A DNA stretch of 64,000 bases, taken from assembly GCA_950295325.1 (NCBI GenBank), contig OX485803.1, positions 15,748,001 through 15,812,000 of the forward strand, in the 5' to 3' direction. A program made the position numbers and the translations under genes. The notes under the pieces are model-generated. The model worked only from the letters and a program-made list of their open reading frames with translations, searched no databases and was not told where the DNA came from. Shown piece after piece: positions 1 to 12,390 of this stretch. The DNA comes from Polytrichum commune (Eukaryota; Streptophyta; Polytrichopsida; Polytrichales; Polytrichaceae). Every line of letters starts with the position of its first letter. Within the stretch, counting starts at the first letter, position 1.

Positions 1-905
1 CTTTGTTAATTCGAGGTATATTCCATAGATTCCTCTAAAACAATGGCTGATTTTCCCTGACACCGTGACCTTCAACTGGTTGTTTCGCACACTCAACCGG
101 TTCATCTACAACTAAACAGTCGGTTCATGGAACTGTTCCTCTCTCACCTTACAAAAACCGTTTTCTAGTTGGCACAACAAAGAGTATGATAGTGCCGTAC
201 AAGATTATGATATTCTTTTAAACACCTCCCCATGCCCGTAATATTTAAGGAGATGTGTGTCTCCACTCATTCTGAATGATAGACAATGATAACCTTGATC
301 GCGGCAGCAGCAAGCAGGCGCGTGTCGGAGGAGGGGGGGAAATCCCACGCACTCCCAAGTTATATTTATAAAGAAGAAGCGGAGTACGAGGACCACCACC
401 ACCACTACTACTAAGCTCGTGTAGGCTGGCTTCTGATGAGTGGCCCCAGATACATGATAGTAGTGGACACCACTTGTGAGGGGAGGATGCGAAAATTAAG
501 TCATCATGTGATGCAGGGTAATATTAAGCTATAATGAACTGGCCGACACCAATGCCTTCTTCTTCTTCTTCTTCTTCTCCTTCTCCTTCTTCTTCTTCAC
601 CACCATCCTCATCATCATCAGATTTCAGTCGCCGCTCTCATCTTGGTGTGCGTGCGAGCGAGTGAGAGCCATGTACGTACGTGCGTGCATGCAGATGGAG
701 ATCTATTAAACTACGAGCTTGCATCTTTGCCTTGTTGTTAACTTACCCGTGTCTTGTGTCTGAACGGGAAGCCAGTGAACAGGGAGAACTGGCTGCTGGG
801 TACAGATGAACTGGGTGAGTTTGAGAAGTCACCGCTTGAAGATGTTGGAGAATGCAGGAAAATTACCCATCGTTTTAGAGGAATCTGTGGAATATGCCAC
901 AAAGC
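1..905. repeat. AACCGGTT foldback repeat, two inverted arms
   Basis: The stretch at about 10-150 reappears as its reverse complement at about 770-905. Both arms carry a shared block around TTCCTCTAAAAC and several diverged AACCGGTT palindromes, with perfect copies at 95-102 and 939-946. The arms enclose about 620 bp that include CTT microsatellites. A compact relative lies at 54,241-54,640, and the right arm alone is repeated at 6,471-6,605. Long inverted arms without any coding sequence suggest a foldback or MITE-like non-autonomous element. The true left end may lie outside the window. Confidence 0.6.
558..600. repeat. CTT-rich microsatellite
   Basis: A run of CTT triplets interrupted by CTCCTT, followed by CAC, CAT and ATC triplets to about 621. 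It immediately precedes the start of the 5,700-bp-spaced duplication at 609. Confidence 0.9.
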
Positions 906-1564
906 GATATAGAAAACCCCACAAGATGTCAAGATGTTAACCGGTTGGATTTAACAACACTAGGATCTTCACCGATTATGCCCAAAAATCTCCCCAACTC
1001 GAAAATATAATTGCAAGATGATTAACAAATTCAAATCGTGCATGTAGCCTTTTGCCTTGGTAATGTTCGAAGCTTGTATGAATATCTCAATCATTATGAA
1101 AGTGACGATTTATTTTTTCCCTCATTAAATGGTCATATGTGGTCGACAAGTAACCTTTTCCTTGTGATTTTAGAAGTTCATATGAATATGTGCTTCATTA
1201 TTGTTTAGTGAAGGTTTTTGTTAGACTCATTAAATGGATTGTATATGTTCAACAAGCAGGACCTCCACTAAGAGTAAGTGGATCTTAATACAACACAAGG
1301 TGATTAGCAAATCCAACTCATGCATGTAGCCTTTTTCATTGTGATTTTTGAATCTCACATGAGTATCTTATTTATTATCAAAGTGAAGATTTTCTTACTC
1401 ATTACCCCCTCCTTCCTCCCCATCTTAGGTTGTCTTTGAGGTTAGGGTGGATAACAAATTTTGAGCACATAGTCCAAACGGGGTCCGATGTTTTTTTTAA
1501 AATGGTTTTTCAATATATGTTCTTAGTTCCACACCTAACCACACAACTTTGAAACATAGGTGTC
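609..1564. repeat. Duplicated segment, copy A (interrupted by hAT insertion)
   Basis: Positions 609-1097 are identical base for base to 6309-6797, a run of 489 bp. From 1098 on, the two copies differ by frequent substitutions and small indels, at roughly 90% identity by eye. Copy A continues after the inserted element, from 2891 to about 2932. Inside the unit is a looser internal repeat: blocks beginning GATTAGCAAAT and GATTAACAAAT, followed by GCATGTAGCC and TATGAATATCT, at about 1020-1125 and 1301-1400. No protein is recognisable. Confidence 0.92.
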
Positions 1565-2882
1565 CAGGGTTGTCTATCGCGACGTCATGACGGTGTCGTG
1601 CCGTCATGTCGTGTCGTGTCGTGACGGACCCCTCCGTCATGACACAATAGGGTCCACGTAGGGTCAACATAGGGGGAACGGACTAGGGTGGGTAAAATAC
1701 TTACCTTCTTGCCAAGGTGGCGTCCTATGTGGCAGAAAACGCCGACGTGGTCGTGGATATGCCTAGCGCCAGGTAAATCATTTTGCCATTTTGTTTACCA
1801 TTTTGTTAAAATCAAAGTAGTAAAAAACGACTAAGGAGGGTGTGGGGCGGACGGGGGACGAGGGTGGGGGGGGGGAACGGAGCGGACGGGGTAGGGAACG
1901 GGGGCGGGAACAGAGCGGACGGGGGGGGGGGGGGGGGGGAACGGAGCGGACGGGGGGGGGGAACGGGGCGGACGGGGTTGGGAACGGGGCGGACGGGGGG
2001 GAACGGGAGCGGACGGAGGGGGGGGAAATTTTTTTTTAAAAAATGGGGCGGACGGGGAAGCGGGAAAAAAAAAAAAAAAAAAAAAAAACTGGGGCGGACG
2101 GGGGAGCGGACGGGGGGGGGGGGGGGGAACGGGGCGCGGACGGGGGGGAACGGGAGCGGACGGAGGGGGGGGGGGAATTTTTTTTTTTTTAAATGGGGCG
2201 GACGGGGAAGGGGGGGGGGGGGGGGAAATAAACTGGGGCGGACGGAGGGGCGGACGGGGGGGGAACGGGGCGCGGACGGGGGGGAACGGGAGCGGACGGA
2301 GGGGGGGGAATTTTTTTTTTTTTTAAATGGGGCGGACGGGGAAGGGGGGGGGGAAAACTGGGGCGGACGGGGGAGCGGACGGGGGGGAACGGGGCGCGGA
2401 TGGGGGGGGAACGGGGCGCGGACGGGGGGGAACTGGGCGGACGGGGTTGGGAACGGGGCGGACGGGGTCGGGAACGGGGGCGGACGGGGGGGAACGGGAG
2501 CGGACGGAGGGGGGGGAAATTTTAAAAAAAAAAATGGGGCGGACGGGGGAGCGGACGGAGGGGCGGACGGGGGGGGAACGGGGTGCGGACGGGGGGGGGG
2601 AACGGGGCGTATGGGGTCAGGAACAGGGGCGGACGGGGGGGCGGACGGGCTCTAGTAAATTTTTCCCCACTTTACCTTTACTTTGCTGACATGTCATCAC
2701 ACGTGGACATTGTAAATCCTACGTGTCTGAATTGGGTTAATGTAATTACACAAAAAAATCGGTAAAATTCAAGTCCGTCAGGATAAAGACAGCATCCGGC
2801 ATAATGTCGTGACGGATACGTGTCGTGACGGCACGACATTATGCCGGGATTACCCTCCGTCACGACACAATAGACAACCCTG
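1565..2882. mobile_element. Non-autonomous hAT-type element, 1,318 bp
   Basis: The element starts CAGGGTTGTCTAT and ends with the exact reverse complement ATAGACAACCCTG. It is flanked by an 8-bp direct repeat, TAGGTGTC, at 1557-1564 and 2883-2890. The paralogous segment at 7259-7266 has a single TAGGTGTC and no insertion, so the boundaries are proven by an empty site. An 8-bp target duplication and termini beginning CAGGG are hallmarks of the hAT superfamily. Subterminal zones at both ends repeat motifs around GTCGTGACGG and CGTCATGAC, as expected for transposase binding sites. There is no transposase gene; the interior is the G-rich array described separately. Confidence 0.9.
1832..2655 (+). 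repeat. Extremely G-rich tandem array inside the hAT element
   Basis: About 820 bp in which the plus strand is built from GGGGCGGACGGGG-like units and long G runs, with short A and T homopolymers between them. A larger unit of roughly 135-140 bp recurs: GGGAGCGGACGGAGG, then a T tract, AAATGGGGCGGACGGGG and a G run. It is seen near 2005, 2150, 2290 and 2495. The strand asymmetry is nearly total, giving many possible G-quadruplexes. Reading frames across it give only Gly/Arg/Thr low-complexity strings, so it is not a protein gene. Homopolymer lengths may be unreliable. Confidence 0.9.
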
Positions 2883-2939
2883 TAGGTGTCCATTTTAAGA
2901 TAAGTAACCAAATTAGGTCCACTTAGCTTACGGTTGTGT

Positions 2940-4224
2940 GGTGTGTGGTCTTGTTATGGGCACTCCAAACTCCACATGATTTTTGGCCATTGGTTTTGAT
3001 CCAAACTTCTTTCATTCAGTTAGCAATTGCAAATAGTAACACTATATTCGTTAATTTGGGACTTTTTGGGCATTTTGAGACATTTACAAACATAAGAACA
3101 TGGATAAAATCACATAGATATTGGAGAATGTTGGAAGATGCAAATACTTTGAAGCGGGTGTTCATATCAAGAACCCAAATAAGAACTCACATCAAGATGG
3201 TTTAGGTAGGACAATCCAAACATTAGATCATATTGGAGGGGAAATCGTATGACACCCATATTATTGCAAATAGAATATACAACATATGGCATGTAAACTG
3301 AATAGCATGCTAACACCTCACATCCATTAGATAATGCAACCCAAAATCATCTTGCCTATGGCCCAAACCCCTACGCCTACGATGGCCTATCTAGCCTTGG
3401 AGACTGTATTTTTTCCTTTTGACGCTGATTCTTTTGCTCGCATTGCTTCAACATTCTTGAAAATCTCCGCCCCGCAACTATAGCCAAGGTTGGGACGTGG
3501 GCCCTGCATAAAACATTTTGAATTCCGTCAACCGCCCGAATTATAAGACGAAGAATTTGAACACGATGAAGTAGACTGTCTTGCAATTATGGTCATGGCG
3601 TACAAACGCTCCAACTCGATAGGAGCACTAGACCACAGAGGTTTAGGGTTGGACACAACCTGTAACACATCAGACCAAGAAACATGTGGTGGTTTGAAAA
3701 GAAAGACCCAAACATGTTACACGCTCCTTTTAAGATAGAAGGATTGTAATGTGTGGTTTAGCCATGGACGGGGGGTCACCTTGGCACGAAGGGCGCTCAT
3801 GTCCGAGTTGGCGAGGAAGGGCAATGTGTCCTGCAAAGGAATAGTGAAGGTCCCACTCTTTGCAGGCCGAGCGTCCATCCGCAGCCGCCGTTGAGGTGTA
3901 ATATTGCCGCGGGGCCGAGAGTGGGATGCTTGGACGCAATTGCACTCTATGCCCTTGAGTGGTGATGGAGACGGAGATTGTCGGAAGATTTGCTTGGGTG
4001 GGGGCTATCGACGACGCTGGCATCAAGAGGCTCCTTGGAGTAGTCGATGCTGGACACGACATCGTGAACGGTCTTATAGAAGAAGCTTCCCAAGTTTGAG
4101 TCACTGACGACCTCAAGCGAGGGCTCCAAACGATGATGCCAAAATGGGAAGGGGGAGAGGGAGCATGTGAAAATCGATACACATTTGAGGCATATTTTAT
4201 ACAAATGGCACACCATGTACTATC
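2940..4224. other. No recognisable gene
   Basis: Only short open frames of unsupported composition. A minus-strand stretch at 3947-4216 lies directly downstream of the FCP1-like fragment and could belong to the same decayed gene, but I recognise no domain in it. Confidence 0.5.
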
Positions 4225-4527
4225 TCAAATGAGTTTATTATAATTTTTGTGAGCGTACAACTCTTTGTACATATAGTCCCACAGATCCACGTATCTCTTG
4301 CCTATTGGATTACAACTTAGGAACTGGGGCACATGTAGTCCACTCCCCACAAGCGTTTGAAGGTATCTAATGAGGTCTAACAAAAAGCGGTCTTGGACCT
4401 TCCCGACCATCCACGTAGGGCGAACTATAAAGTTGGAGGTCAGGTTCAAAATGTTTTTGGAAGCGTTGTCGTCCACCATTAGCATGTTGTCACGGGTGGG
4501 GCGAACGTCATAGGGACAACCGACCAT
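4225..4527 (-). pseudogene. FCP1/HAD-phosphatase-like C-terminal fragment
   Basis: The minus strand encodes about 100 residues containing NMLMVDDNASKNIL, a block ending RYLQTLVGSGLHV, and then FLSCNPIG. A VDD...K..LN block followed by a 'YL..L...' helix is the layout of the C-terminal half of FCP1/NLI-interacting-factor phosphatases of the HAD superfamily, where the Asp pair binds Mg. The N-terminal DxDxT half was not found upstream. The frame just before the first Met (near 4537) has a stop codon, so this is a fragment or decayed gene. Assignment rests on pattern similarity only; a transposon-captured gene piece is equally possible. Confidence 0.35.
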
Positions 4528-4529
4528 AG

Positions 4530-6308
4530 TGGGACGCTAGTCCCATACAATTGGCTTCAACACCTTAAGATATTGATTTATGACGGGAGGGGGGGGGAAT
4601 CACTCTATCCTACACACTTCTTGGAGAGGATTGGTGGGGAGCCGCAACGCTATGCTCCGATCCCTGCAGAAACGAGCAAGAGAAGGTGGTAATGGCTATA
4701 ACCTGCTATGTCCATTTCAAGCATAACAATTTTTTTGTGCAAACACAAGAACAATTGAACCATTGGTGGCAACAAAAATACATGAGGGGAATAACTCACA
4801 AGATACATTTCAACACAAAAACAAACATATAGGCACCAAAAAGAATAATTTTATTTTTACAATTCTCTATGTACAATTTGCCTGGGGGGACCACGTTGAA
4901 CAAGCCATTCACACTATTCTAATTGTACATCTACAAAACTGTTTGTGCGCCGCCAGGATTGAGTGTAGTCGAATGCAGGGAGATTGAGAGATTACGGGGG
5001 GATGAAGGGCACGAGTGACGGGCATGGGGTAGCTATAGAGGTGGGGGAGCAGTTCCTCCTAGCATGGGGGACACGACCACACCAACAAGACAATGACCCA
5101 AGAAGTTTGAGTCGATCGACCCAAACTGGGAGGTCTCGGTATATTACCTCGCCCTGGTCATGTTTGGATGCCATGGAAGCCTCCACAGTCTTCGTGGCCC
5201 CTCCTCTGTCACCACCCCCTTCTCCGACAATGTCATCAACCTTCTCCTACAAAGGCTCAATATCAGGGCCCTTGTCCTAAACCAACCTCCCCATGTGCAT
5301 CATGCATGGGTTCATCGATTTGGTTAGGAGTAGAAGTATCACCAAGCCCTTGCAACCCTTCAATATCTAACATGGTTGTGTCTCTTTGACACCCATGTTG
5401 GTCAAAGGAAGACTGAGTTGCAACGGGATTTGGGTCGCCCAACATGTGATGGACAGAAAATCAATATGGCATGAGGAAACATTAATGCTATGATCTGAGC
5501 TTTCAACTATAGTTTGACTTGTTGGGCAAACACAAGCAAATGATATTACACACTTATTTAGATGAGTAATATTTCCTTTCACGCATGGTTGAAAATCAGG
5601 TATAGAAACTTGGCAATGTGATATATGGATGGATTGATCAACATGATCATGATCACAAATACTAAGGATATAAAGTCCATAGAAAATTAATAAATGCATG
5701 TACAAAATTAGTTTCTTGCAGCTTAGTGAGGGGGAGGGAGAGACAGAGACATAACCACAAGGGGAAAGGACCATCTCCCTTATATTTTAATACATATGTG
5801 AGTTAACCATGTATTATTATGTGGGTTTGGTTATGACATTTTGCCATCACAACCAAGAATCTCATGTCCATGTCCATCACGTGACAACAACATGACACTG
5901 AACCTAAAAATGCCATGTCAATTTGGGGGGGAGGGGGTAAGGCCAACAATTTACCTAGGGGTAAACTGACACAATCAACACCTTGGTGAATGGTTTAGTC
6001 GCCTGCAAAAGGAAAAGAAAAAAAATTCAAAAATTCAAAAGATTTAGACTATTATAGCTTGTTAGTTACACAATCTAACGTTCCACATTTTTTTAAGATT
6101 TTTGCTTTTTTGTTTGTTTAGTAATCGACTACTTAGTAGACTGCTCCAAATTGACTACTATAGTTGATTAGAAGCAATCGACTAGTTGTTCGACTTCTAG
6201 CAAAACCAAAAAAAAATCAGAGTTTAAAAAAAATGGAAGGTTACATCATTCATCCAACAAGATCTAATGGTTTGAATTTGAATTTTTTTTTTTTGGAACT
6301 TCTAAAAT
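4530..6308. other. No recognisable gene
   Basis: AT-rich spacer with short unsupported frames on both strands. It ends at the left boundary of duplicated copy B, which follows an A/T-rich stretch at about 6200-6308. Confidence 0.5.
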
Positions 6309-7310
6309 TCATCATCATCAGATTTCAGTCGCCGCTCTCATCTTGGTGTGCGTGCGAGCGAGTGAGAGCCATGTACGTACGTGCGTGCATGCAGATGGAG
6401 ATCTATTAAACTACGAGCTTGCATCTTTGCCTTGTTGTTAACTTACCCGTGTCTTGTGTCTGAACGGGAAGCCAGTGAACAGGGAGAACTGGCTGCTGGG
6501 TACAGATGAACTGGGTGAGTTTGAGAAGTCACCGCTTGAAGATGTTGGAGAATGCAGGAAAATTACCCATCGTTTTAGAGGAATCTGTGGAATATGCCAC
6601 AAAGCGATATAGAAAACCCCACAAGATGTCAAGATGTTAACCGGTTGGATTTAACAACACTAGGATCTTCACCGATTATGCCCAAAAATCTCCCCAACTC
6701 GAAAATATAATTGCAAGATGATTAACAAATTCAAATCGTGCATGTAGCCTTTTGCCTTGGTAATGTTCGAAGCTTGTATGAATATCTCAATCATTATCAA
6801 AGTGATGATTTATTTTTCCCTCATTAAATGGTCATATGTGGTCAACAAGCAACTTTTTCCTTGTGATTTTAGAAGTTTATATGAATATGTCATTCATTAT
6901 TGTTTAGTGAAGGTTTCTGTTAGACTCATTAAATGGATTGTATATGTCCAACAAGCAGGACCTTCACTAAGAGTAAGTGGGTCTTAATACAACACAAGGT
7001 GATTAGCAAATCCAAATCATGCATGTAGCCTTTTTCATTGTGATTTTTGAATCTGGTATGAATATCTTATTTATTATCAAAGCAAAGATTTTCTTACTCA
7101 TTAGCTCCTCCTCCTCCCCCCCCTCTTAGGTTGCTTTTGAGGTTAGAGTAGTTAACAAATTTTGAGCACATAGTCCAAATGGGGTCTAATCTATTTTTTG
7201 AACATGTTTTTTGGGTATATGTTCTTATATCTACACCTAACCACACAACTCAGAAACATAGGTGTCCATTTTAAGTTAAGTAACCAAGTTAGGCCCACTT
7301 GGCTTAAAAT
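6309..7310. repeat. Duplicated segment, copy B (empty site)
   Basis: This is the second copy of 609-1564 plus 2891-2932. It is identical over 6309-6797 and then diverged. It retains a single TAGGTGTC at 7259-7266, where copy A carries the hAT element. Similarity fades near 7310, after GGCCCACTTGGCTT. The left boundary is sharp: the base before TCATCATCATC differs between the copies. Confidence 0.92.
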
Positions 7311-9037
7311 GGTTGTAATAGTTGTAATAGAGAGAACTTGGAAACCCCAGGATACAATGAGAGATGGGAAAGGCATTGGCTACTAGACCCTCATCATCCA
7401 CCCTCTGTAGGTCCAAATGGACAAAAGTTCAATGTTTTAACTCATTCCTATCATCCCAACTCATTCGCATTTTCACAGTTAATTGTTTGACACTCATTAT
7501 TGGAGAACCTATGACACTTCTAGGGAAAAGATAACTTCCCCACATACACACACCCCTATCTTAATTATAATTCTTTTTCCCATTTTGAAGTACCCTTTAT
7601 TCTTCTAAATAATTTTTGAATTTGTATTCACATGTAATATGTGCCACCCTATATTTGTTTCCACGTTCTTTCCTACATTTTCAAAGTGGACTCCTTGGGA
7701 TTTAATGAAAGGTGCACCCCTAGGGATTTGCCAAATCTCCTAGAATGAGAAGATGGTGACTAATATTTTTAAATCCCTTTTGAAGGCTTGCATTATGTTT
7801 GTAAGTTGATTAAACGGACTTGATTGTGAGATTATTGCAAAGCACAATTCATGACATTTCAAGACTATGCAATACTCGTATAAAATTGCCAAATGTTTTT
7901 ATCTAGACTATGAGCCAATGACAAATTGCCAAGCTTTTGAGCTTCACAAGTGAATTAGAGCATGATATTAATGTGATAGGAGTTCATGTATAGGACCCAA
8001 ACACACATGACAGAAGAAACACAACCAAACCATTAAAGATTGTGATTTAACTTGATAAAGTGGAATGAGGGAGTAAAGAACCATAGATTATTATTAACAC
8101 CTTAACTCAATATGGCGTCAATCCTTATAGACACTGGATCAATCTTCCATGAGACTTCCAACACCCTAGATTTCGATGGTTTTAAGTGATAACAAAAATT
8201 TAACTACAAATAACAAAAATTATCATTTGAAATTTCAGGCGAGTTAGTCTTTAGCATTGGAGTACAAATGCAAAACTCCTTGGAAGTCTAAATAAAAATC
8301 TCTTTCTAGTAAAATGATCGCATGGGGATCACACAGACCCTCCTACTATTGAACTATTGAACTATTGAACCTAGGAAGATGTTTGTTGTTTGATGTCTGG
8401 ACCATTCATCCCATTGGCTACCATATTGTCTTTAATCCCCTTTGATCCGCCACTCTCACATGGAGCTAGCTTTAATATCCATTTTTAGAAAAGATATTCA
8501 CAATTTTGTGTTGTCATTCAAATTTGAGATGATAGAATAATTACAAAACTTGAATAAATTTACATGTGGGGCAACTTAGGGAGCAACTAGCTCATGAAAT
8601 TAACACTTCTGCTAATTTTGGATGATGAAAGGGAATATTATTAAGTCTAAAAATTTAAAAAAAATTATGATTAAAATCAGAGCTCACATATATGAAAAAT
8701 TGAATTCAAACTTTGGAGTTCATAGGCCTATTCTAGGGGGGGTTGAAATTCATTGATTGGGTGGTGAGTGTCTTTTATATTGGACTAGAGTGTCATGATA
8801 GGGCATGTTTGCTTTAGGGTGTTGCCCAAAGTGCTAAAGATAAATGGTTTTTTTATGATGGCAAGGACCACGAGGAAGCAAGCTTGCCTCCACCCTAAAG
8901 CCTCGGTGACTGCCCAATGTGAGCTCCATTCACACATTGAAGTATCGCTAGATCTTTATATTCAAAGTCTTTTTACATGAACGTTTTCATGAATCTATTA
9001 TTGGAACTCAAAGCATTTGTATATGAGTGTCACTACC
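7311..9037. other. No recognisable gene
   Basis: AT-rich spacer. I see no domain, no clear exon series and no strong repeat apart from short homopolymers. Confidence 0.5.
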
Positions 9038-9040
9038 TTA

Positions 9041-9536
9041 GGGCCACTTCACACACAAGACTGAGAGCCCGTGACCATTACACTTCAAGCACTCTCATTA
9101 ATGGGAAAGGTGGAGCTGGTCCAAGTTTGCTTCACACTACGCTTGAGGGACCAATGGAGTATGTGAATGCAAGAAAGATGTAAAGTCTACATGGATTCCT
9201 ACATGGCATCACATGGATCATGTTTCATGGTCACTTGGACTATTTTCAAAAACCACCTCTTGGAGGTAGGCCTAACACAAAACCGAGAGACCATGGCATT
9301 CCGAATGCTCTCAATTGTTCATTTATTCTATTTTATACATGAGGATCCGCATGAATAAAAATTCATTGAAATAGCATTTGGTTAAGGGCCCAGTCACATA
9401 TGACTTCACACTACACTTGAGGATCCGTGACCACATTACATGATTCTGGAGGTGTCTCGGGACGGCCTTTTAATACCTTCTTATGGGCTTTCACAATTTC
9501 ATGGTCACAGCTCTTGGCTTATGTGTGAAGTGGCCC
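9041..9536. mobile_element. PIF/Harbinger-type MITE, 496 bp
   Basis: The termini are inverted repeats: GGGCCACTTCACACA on the left and TGTGTGAAGTGGCCC on the right. The element is flanked by TTA on both sides (9038-9040, 9537-9539), the target duplication typical of PIF/Harbinger elements. A second copy of the family with the same ends and TTA flanks lies at 54,872-55,313, and the interiors are alignable over most of their length. There is no transposase sequence. Confidence 0.85.
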
Positions 9537-9539
9537 TTA

Positions 9540-11440
9540 GCTGCATGATGAGGTCATGACCTGGGTTAACTCGGGAAGAGAAGGTGTCTTGGGTCTTAGT
9601 AGAAGAAAAGAAATGTTAAAAGGCATCAGGGGTAAAGTGTTCTCTAGATATGCTTTAAAGTAACACCTCCAAGAGCTCCTTGCCAGAGTTATTGAATAGA
9701 GAAAGTTGTGAAGTACCATCAAAGGATCACATTTATATACTTAGATGTAAATAAATAATAAAAATAAAAATAAAAATGTTATTTTTGGTCTTAGAGTGCA
9801 AGCATGGGCTAGTATCTATCACTTTGTATGATTGTTAGAAAAATTTGTAAAGTGGCCGTGATTAGTGGCTTAAATGCTTTACAAATTTTTCCATGCATAT
9901 AGCTCATGTTGTGAACACACTAGCTTGTTTCCGTGTTGTCCCGGCATGTTGCACCTGTGCACACGAATTAATATCCTGACAACCATATGTTCATCCCACC
10001 CTATTGCAACTATGCATGTGACACCTCTTTTTGACGTGATCCTCCACCTTTCTGAAATGGTAGGGAATGACTACAACCACAACCATTCATGTTAATCAGG
10101 AATATGCATGAAGATGTATATTAGTTAAAAAAATTAGTTCGGAAACCCCCCCCCCCCTTATAAATCAAGTTGTAATCCAACCCCTACAAACCCTTACTCT
10201 ACCTACATTGTGGACGCCTACAAAATTCGAGTAGTGTTTGGGCCCATGCCGTCCCGGCCCATAGCACCGTGTTAATGAATTATGAATTACAAAGAATGCA
10301 TCGTTATTAAAAATAAAATAAAATAAAATAAAAACACTCCTCCCCCCCCCCTCAAGTTTTTAAACCCTTATTTCAATCCCTATCATTGTAACCCTACTCT
10401 CCGCTTATTTTTCCTAGGTTGAAAGACAACTTCATTTTATTATAATCAAACATAATTATGATTATTTGCATTGAATATGCACTAGCTATGGCATCCCGTG
10501 GTTATATTCTCAAGACCCACATGAACGAACGCATACTACTTAATAATATTATGAAGTTTCTCGGATATTAGAAATGATAGACCATTCTCCCCTCTTGGAA
10601 TGACAACAACAACCTGCACCGACATCGTTGTTTTGGCTCATAATCCCAATTGATTAGCGAATTCAAAATTGAGGCCAAGCCAACCAATTTCCTCATGATT
10701 TTTAGAGTTAATATTGAATTTATTATTCATGAATCAAAGCAAAGGTTCTCTTCTTTTTAAATGATCATATAGGTCTCCCAATTATGTTGAAAATTGAGCC
10801 TAGATTGGTTCATGAATTTCCAACATGTAGTCCAATTTTAGAAACATCTCAATTGGCAAATATCAATATCAAATGGAAACGGTGGGAAACACTTGGTTGT
10901 TTTTTGCCAAGTGTCATGATTTCCCCCACCACCACCACCGTTGTCACCACCTTCTCCATTGTGCATATTTATATAGAGAGAAAAATATTTGTTTCATGTA
11001 CAAATATATGTATTTCTAAGAGATACATATCTAGATTCTAGAGCGATTTTGTCTATTTTCAAGCATATTGCTTCCCAAAGTCTATAAAATCACAATTCCC
11101 ATTGTACGCTCATAATTCTCTTCCTCCAAAAAAATTATACTTTACAATTTGCACGTATTGATGACACAACTTACGGTGTCTTACGGTGTCCTTTCATGTG
11201 TATTGATACTTTTGGACAAATAGTTTGTCCATATTTACCTGGATCCTAGTTACGCTTTGCAACAATTCTCTTTCGCAATGATGGATACACATAGTCGCTA
11301 AGCCTTTACATTATAAATGTCGTCATTCTTTCAAGCAATGTCAGCTAAAAAAATAAAGCTCTTCAATTGCAAACCAATTGGCGGCACACGTACGACGTGC
11401 TTGATGGTGGAGATTACTACATGTCGAATGTTATGAAGCT
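9540..11440. other. No recognisable gene
   Basis: Spacer with poly-C and poly-A tracts (10,148-10,158; 10,338-10,350) and a diverged copy of the 609-1400 repeat family (separate entry). Confidence 0.5.
10655..10790. repeat. Diverged member of the 609-1400 repeat family
   Basis: Contains GATTAGCGAATTC, then TTTCCTCATGATTTTTAGAG, then TTTATTATTCATGAATCAAAG and AATGATCATATAGG. These come in the same order as the block at 1301-1400 and at 50,735-50,870. Clearly related but strongly diverged. Confidence 0.5.
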
Positions 11441-11460
11441 CTTGCTCTTTTGCCTTTAAA

Positions 11461-11859
11461 TGTTGTTGTTGTTGTTGTTGTTGTTGTTATTCTTCTTCTT
11501 CATGGGCATGGACACAAGCCATGTCTAAGTAAGTGAGAGATTCGATGAGCTCTTGTGACAGCCAAGCATGAAGACATGTAGAATATATATTTACTTCTAC
11601 CTTTCCATCATGGCTCTTTTACTGCCACAATGGTCACAAATACTTGATGCCCTATTTTTTTCCTTTTGTCCTTTTGGGAAAGGCTCAAATATACATTTTT
11701 GGGACATTTTAAAGCCTTCCTTATCTAGTAGTATTGTAGCCTTTCGTGACTACATGCCACCCTATCACAAGTTGATTGATTGATTGATTGATTGGTTGGT
11801 TGGTTGTTGTTGTTGTTGTTGATGAGACCAAAAAATAATTATATGTATATATAGACACA

Positions 11860-11897
<38 letters not shown>
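11461..11897. repeat. Cluster of microsatellites (GTT, GATT/GGTT, GT)
   Basis: A GTT run at 11,461-11,489. ATTG/GGTT/GTT runs at 11,772-11,820. A CA-then-GT run at 11,855-11,897 that is self-complementary around ACACACACGTGTGTGT. No gene between them. Confidence 0.9.
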
Positions 11898-11898
<1 letters not shown>

Positions 11899-11960
11899 AT
11901 ATATCATTGTAAAAATAATACAAGGTTGCAATGCTAGGGTCTGAAACAAAGAGGGAAGAA

Positions 11961-12390
11961 ACTTTCTTGGGTGAGCTTGGTGAAACCACAAAACCCAAAC
12001 AAGGGTGAACAAACTTGAGCATGATTGATTACGTGTGCTTGGAAACATGTGTATGGAATACATAAATCATAACTAAGATTCAAGTGAGAAGTTGCATATT
12101 AATTCACAGTGTATGGCACCATTGGCTTCAAAAGTAAATGACATCTCAAAAGTTGTCACACATTAATGCGGAGAAACTCTCTTGGGTGAAATTGGTGACA
12201 CCACAAAACCCCAAGAAAGGTGAACAAACGTAAGCATGAACAAGTATATGTGCTTGGAAACATGTGTATGGAACATATCATTACTAAGATTCAAGTGTAA
12301 ATTTGTACATTAAATCACAATGTATGGCACCATGGCTTTAAAAGTCAATGACATTGCAAAAGTTTTCACACGTTAATTTCTATCATTGCG
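11961..12390. repeat. Tandem duplication, unit about 215 bp
   Basis: The block beginning ACTTTCTTGGGTGAG at 11,961 recurs at 12,176 as ACTCTCTTGGGTGAA. Both copies run through GTGCTTGGAAACATGTGTAT, GTATGGCACCAT and a closing TCACACATTAAT or TCACACGTTAAT. The copies are diverged by substitutions and short indels. No coding potential is evident. Confidence 0.85.

Noticed and set aside
738-932. 64-codon minus-strand frame present twice (also 6438-6632)
   Set aside because: The identity comes from the duplicated repeat; composition is not protein-like and no family is recognisable.
1840-2689. Long Gly/Arg/Thr-rich open frames (up to 271 codons)
   Set aside because: They arise from the G-rich tandem array in the hAT element; open in several frames at once because stop codons are scarce in G-rich DNA.
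11839-12063. Thr/His-rich frames over the GT repeat
   Set aside because: Translation of a microsatellite.
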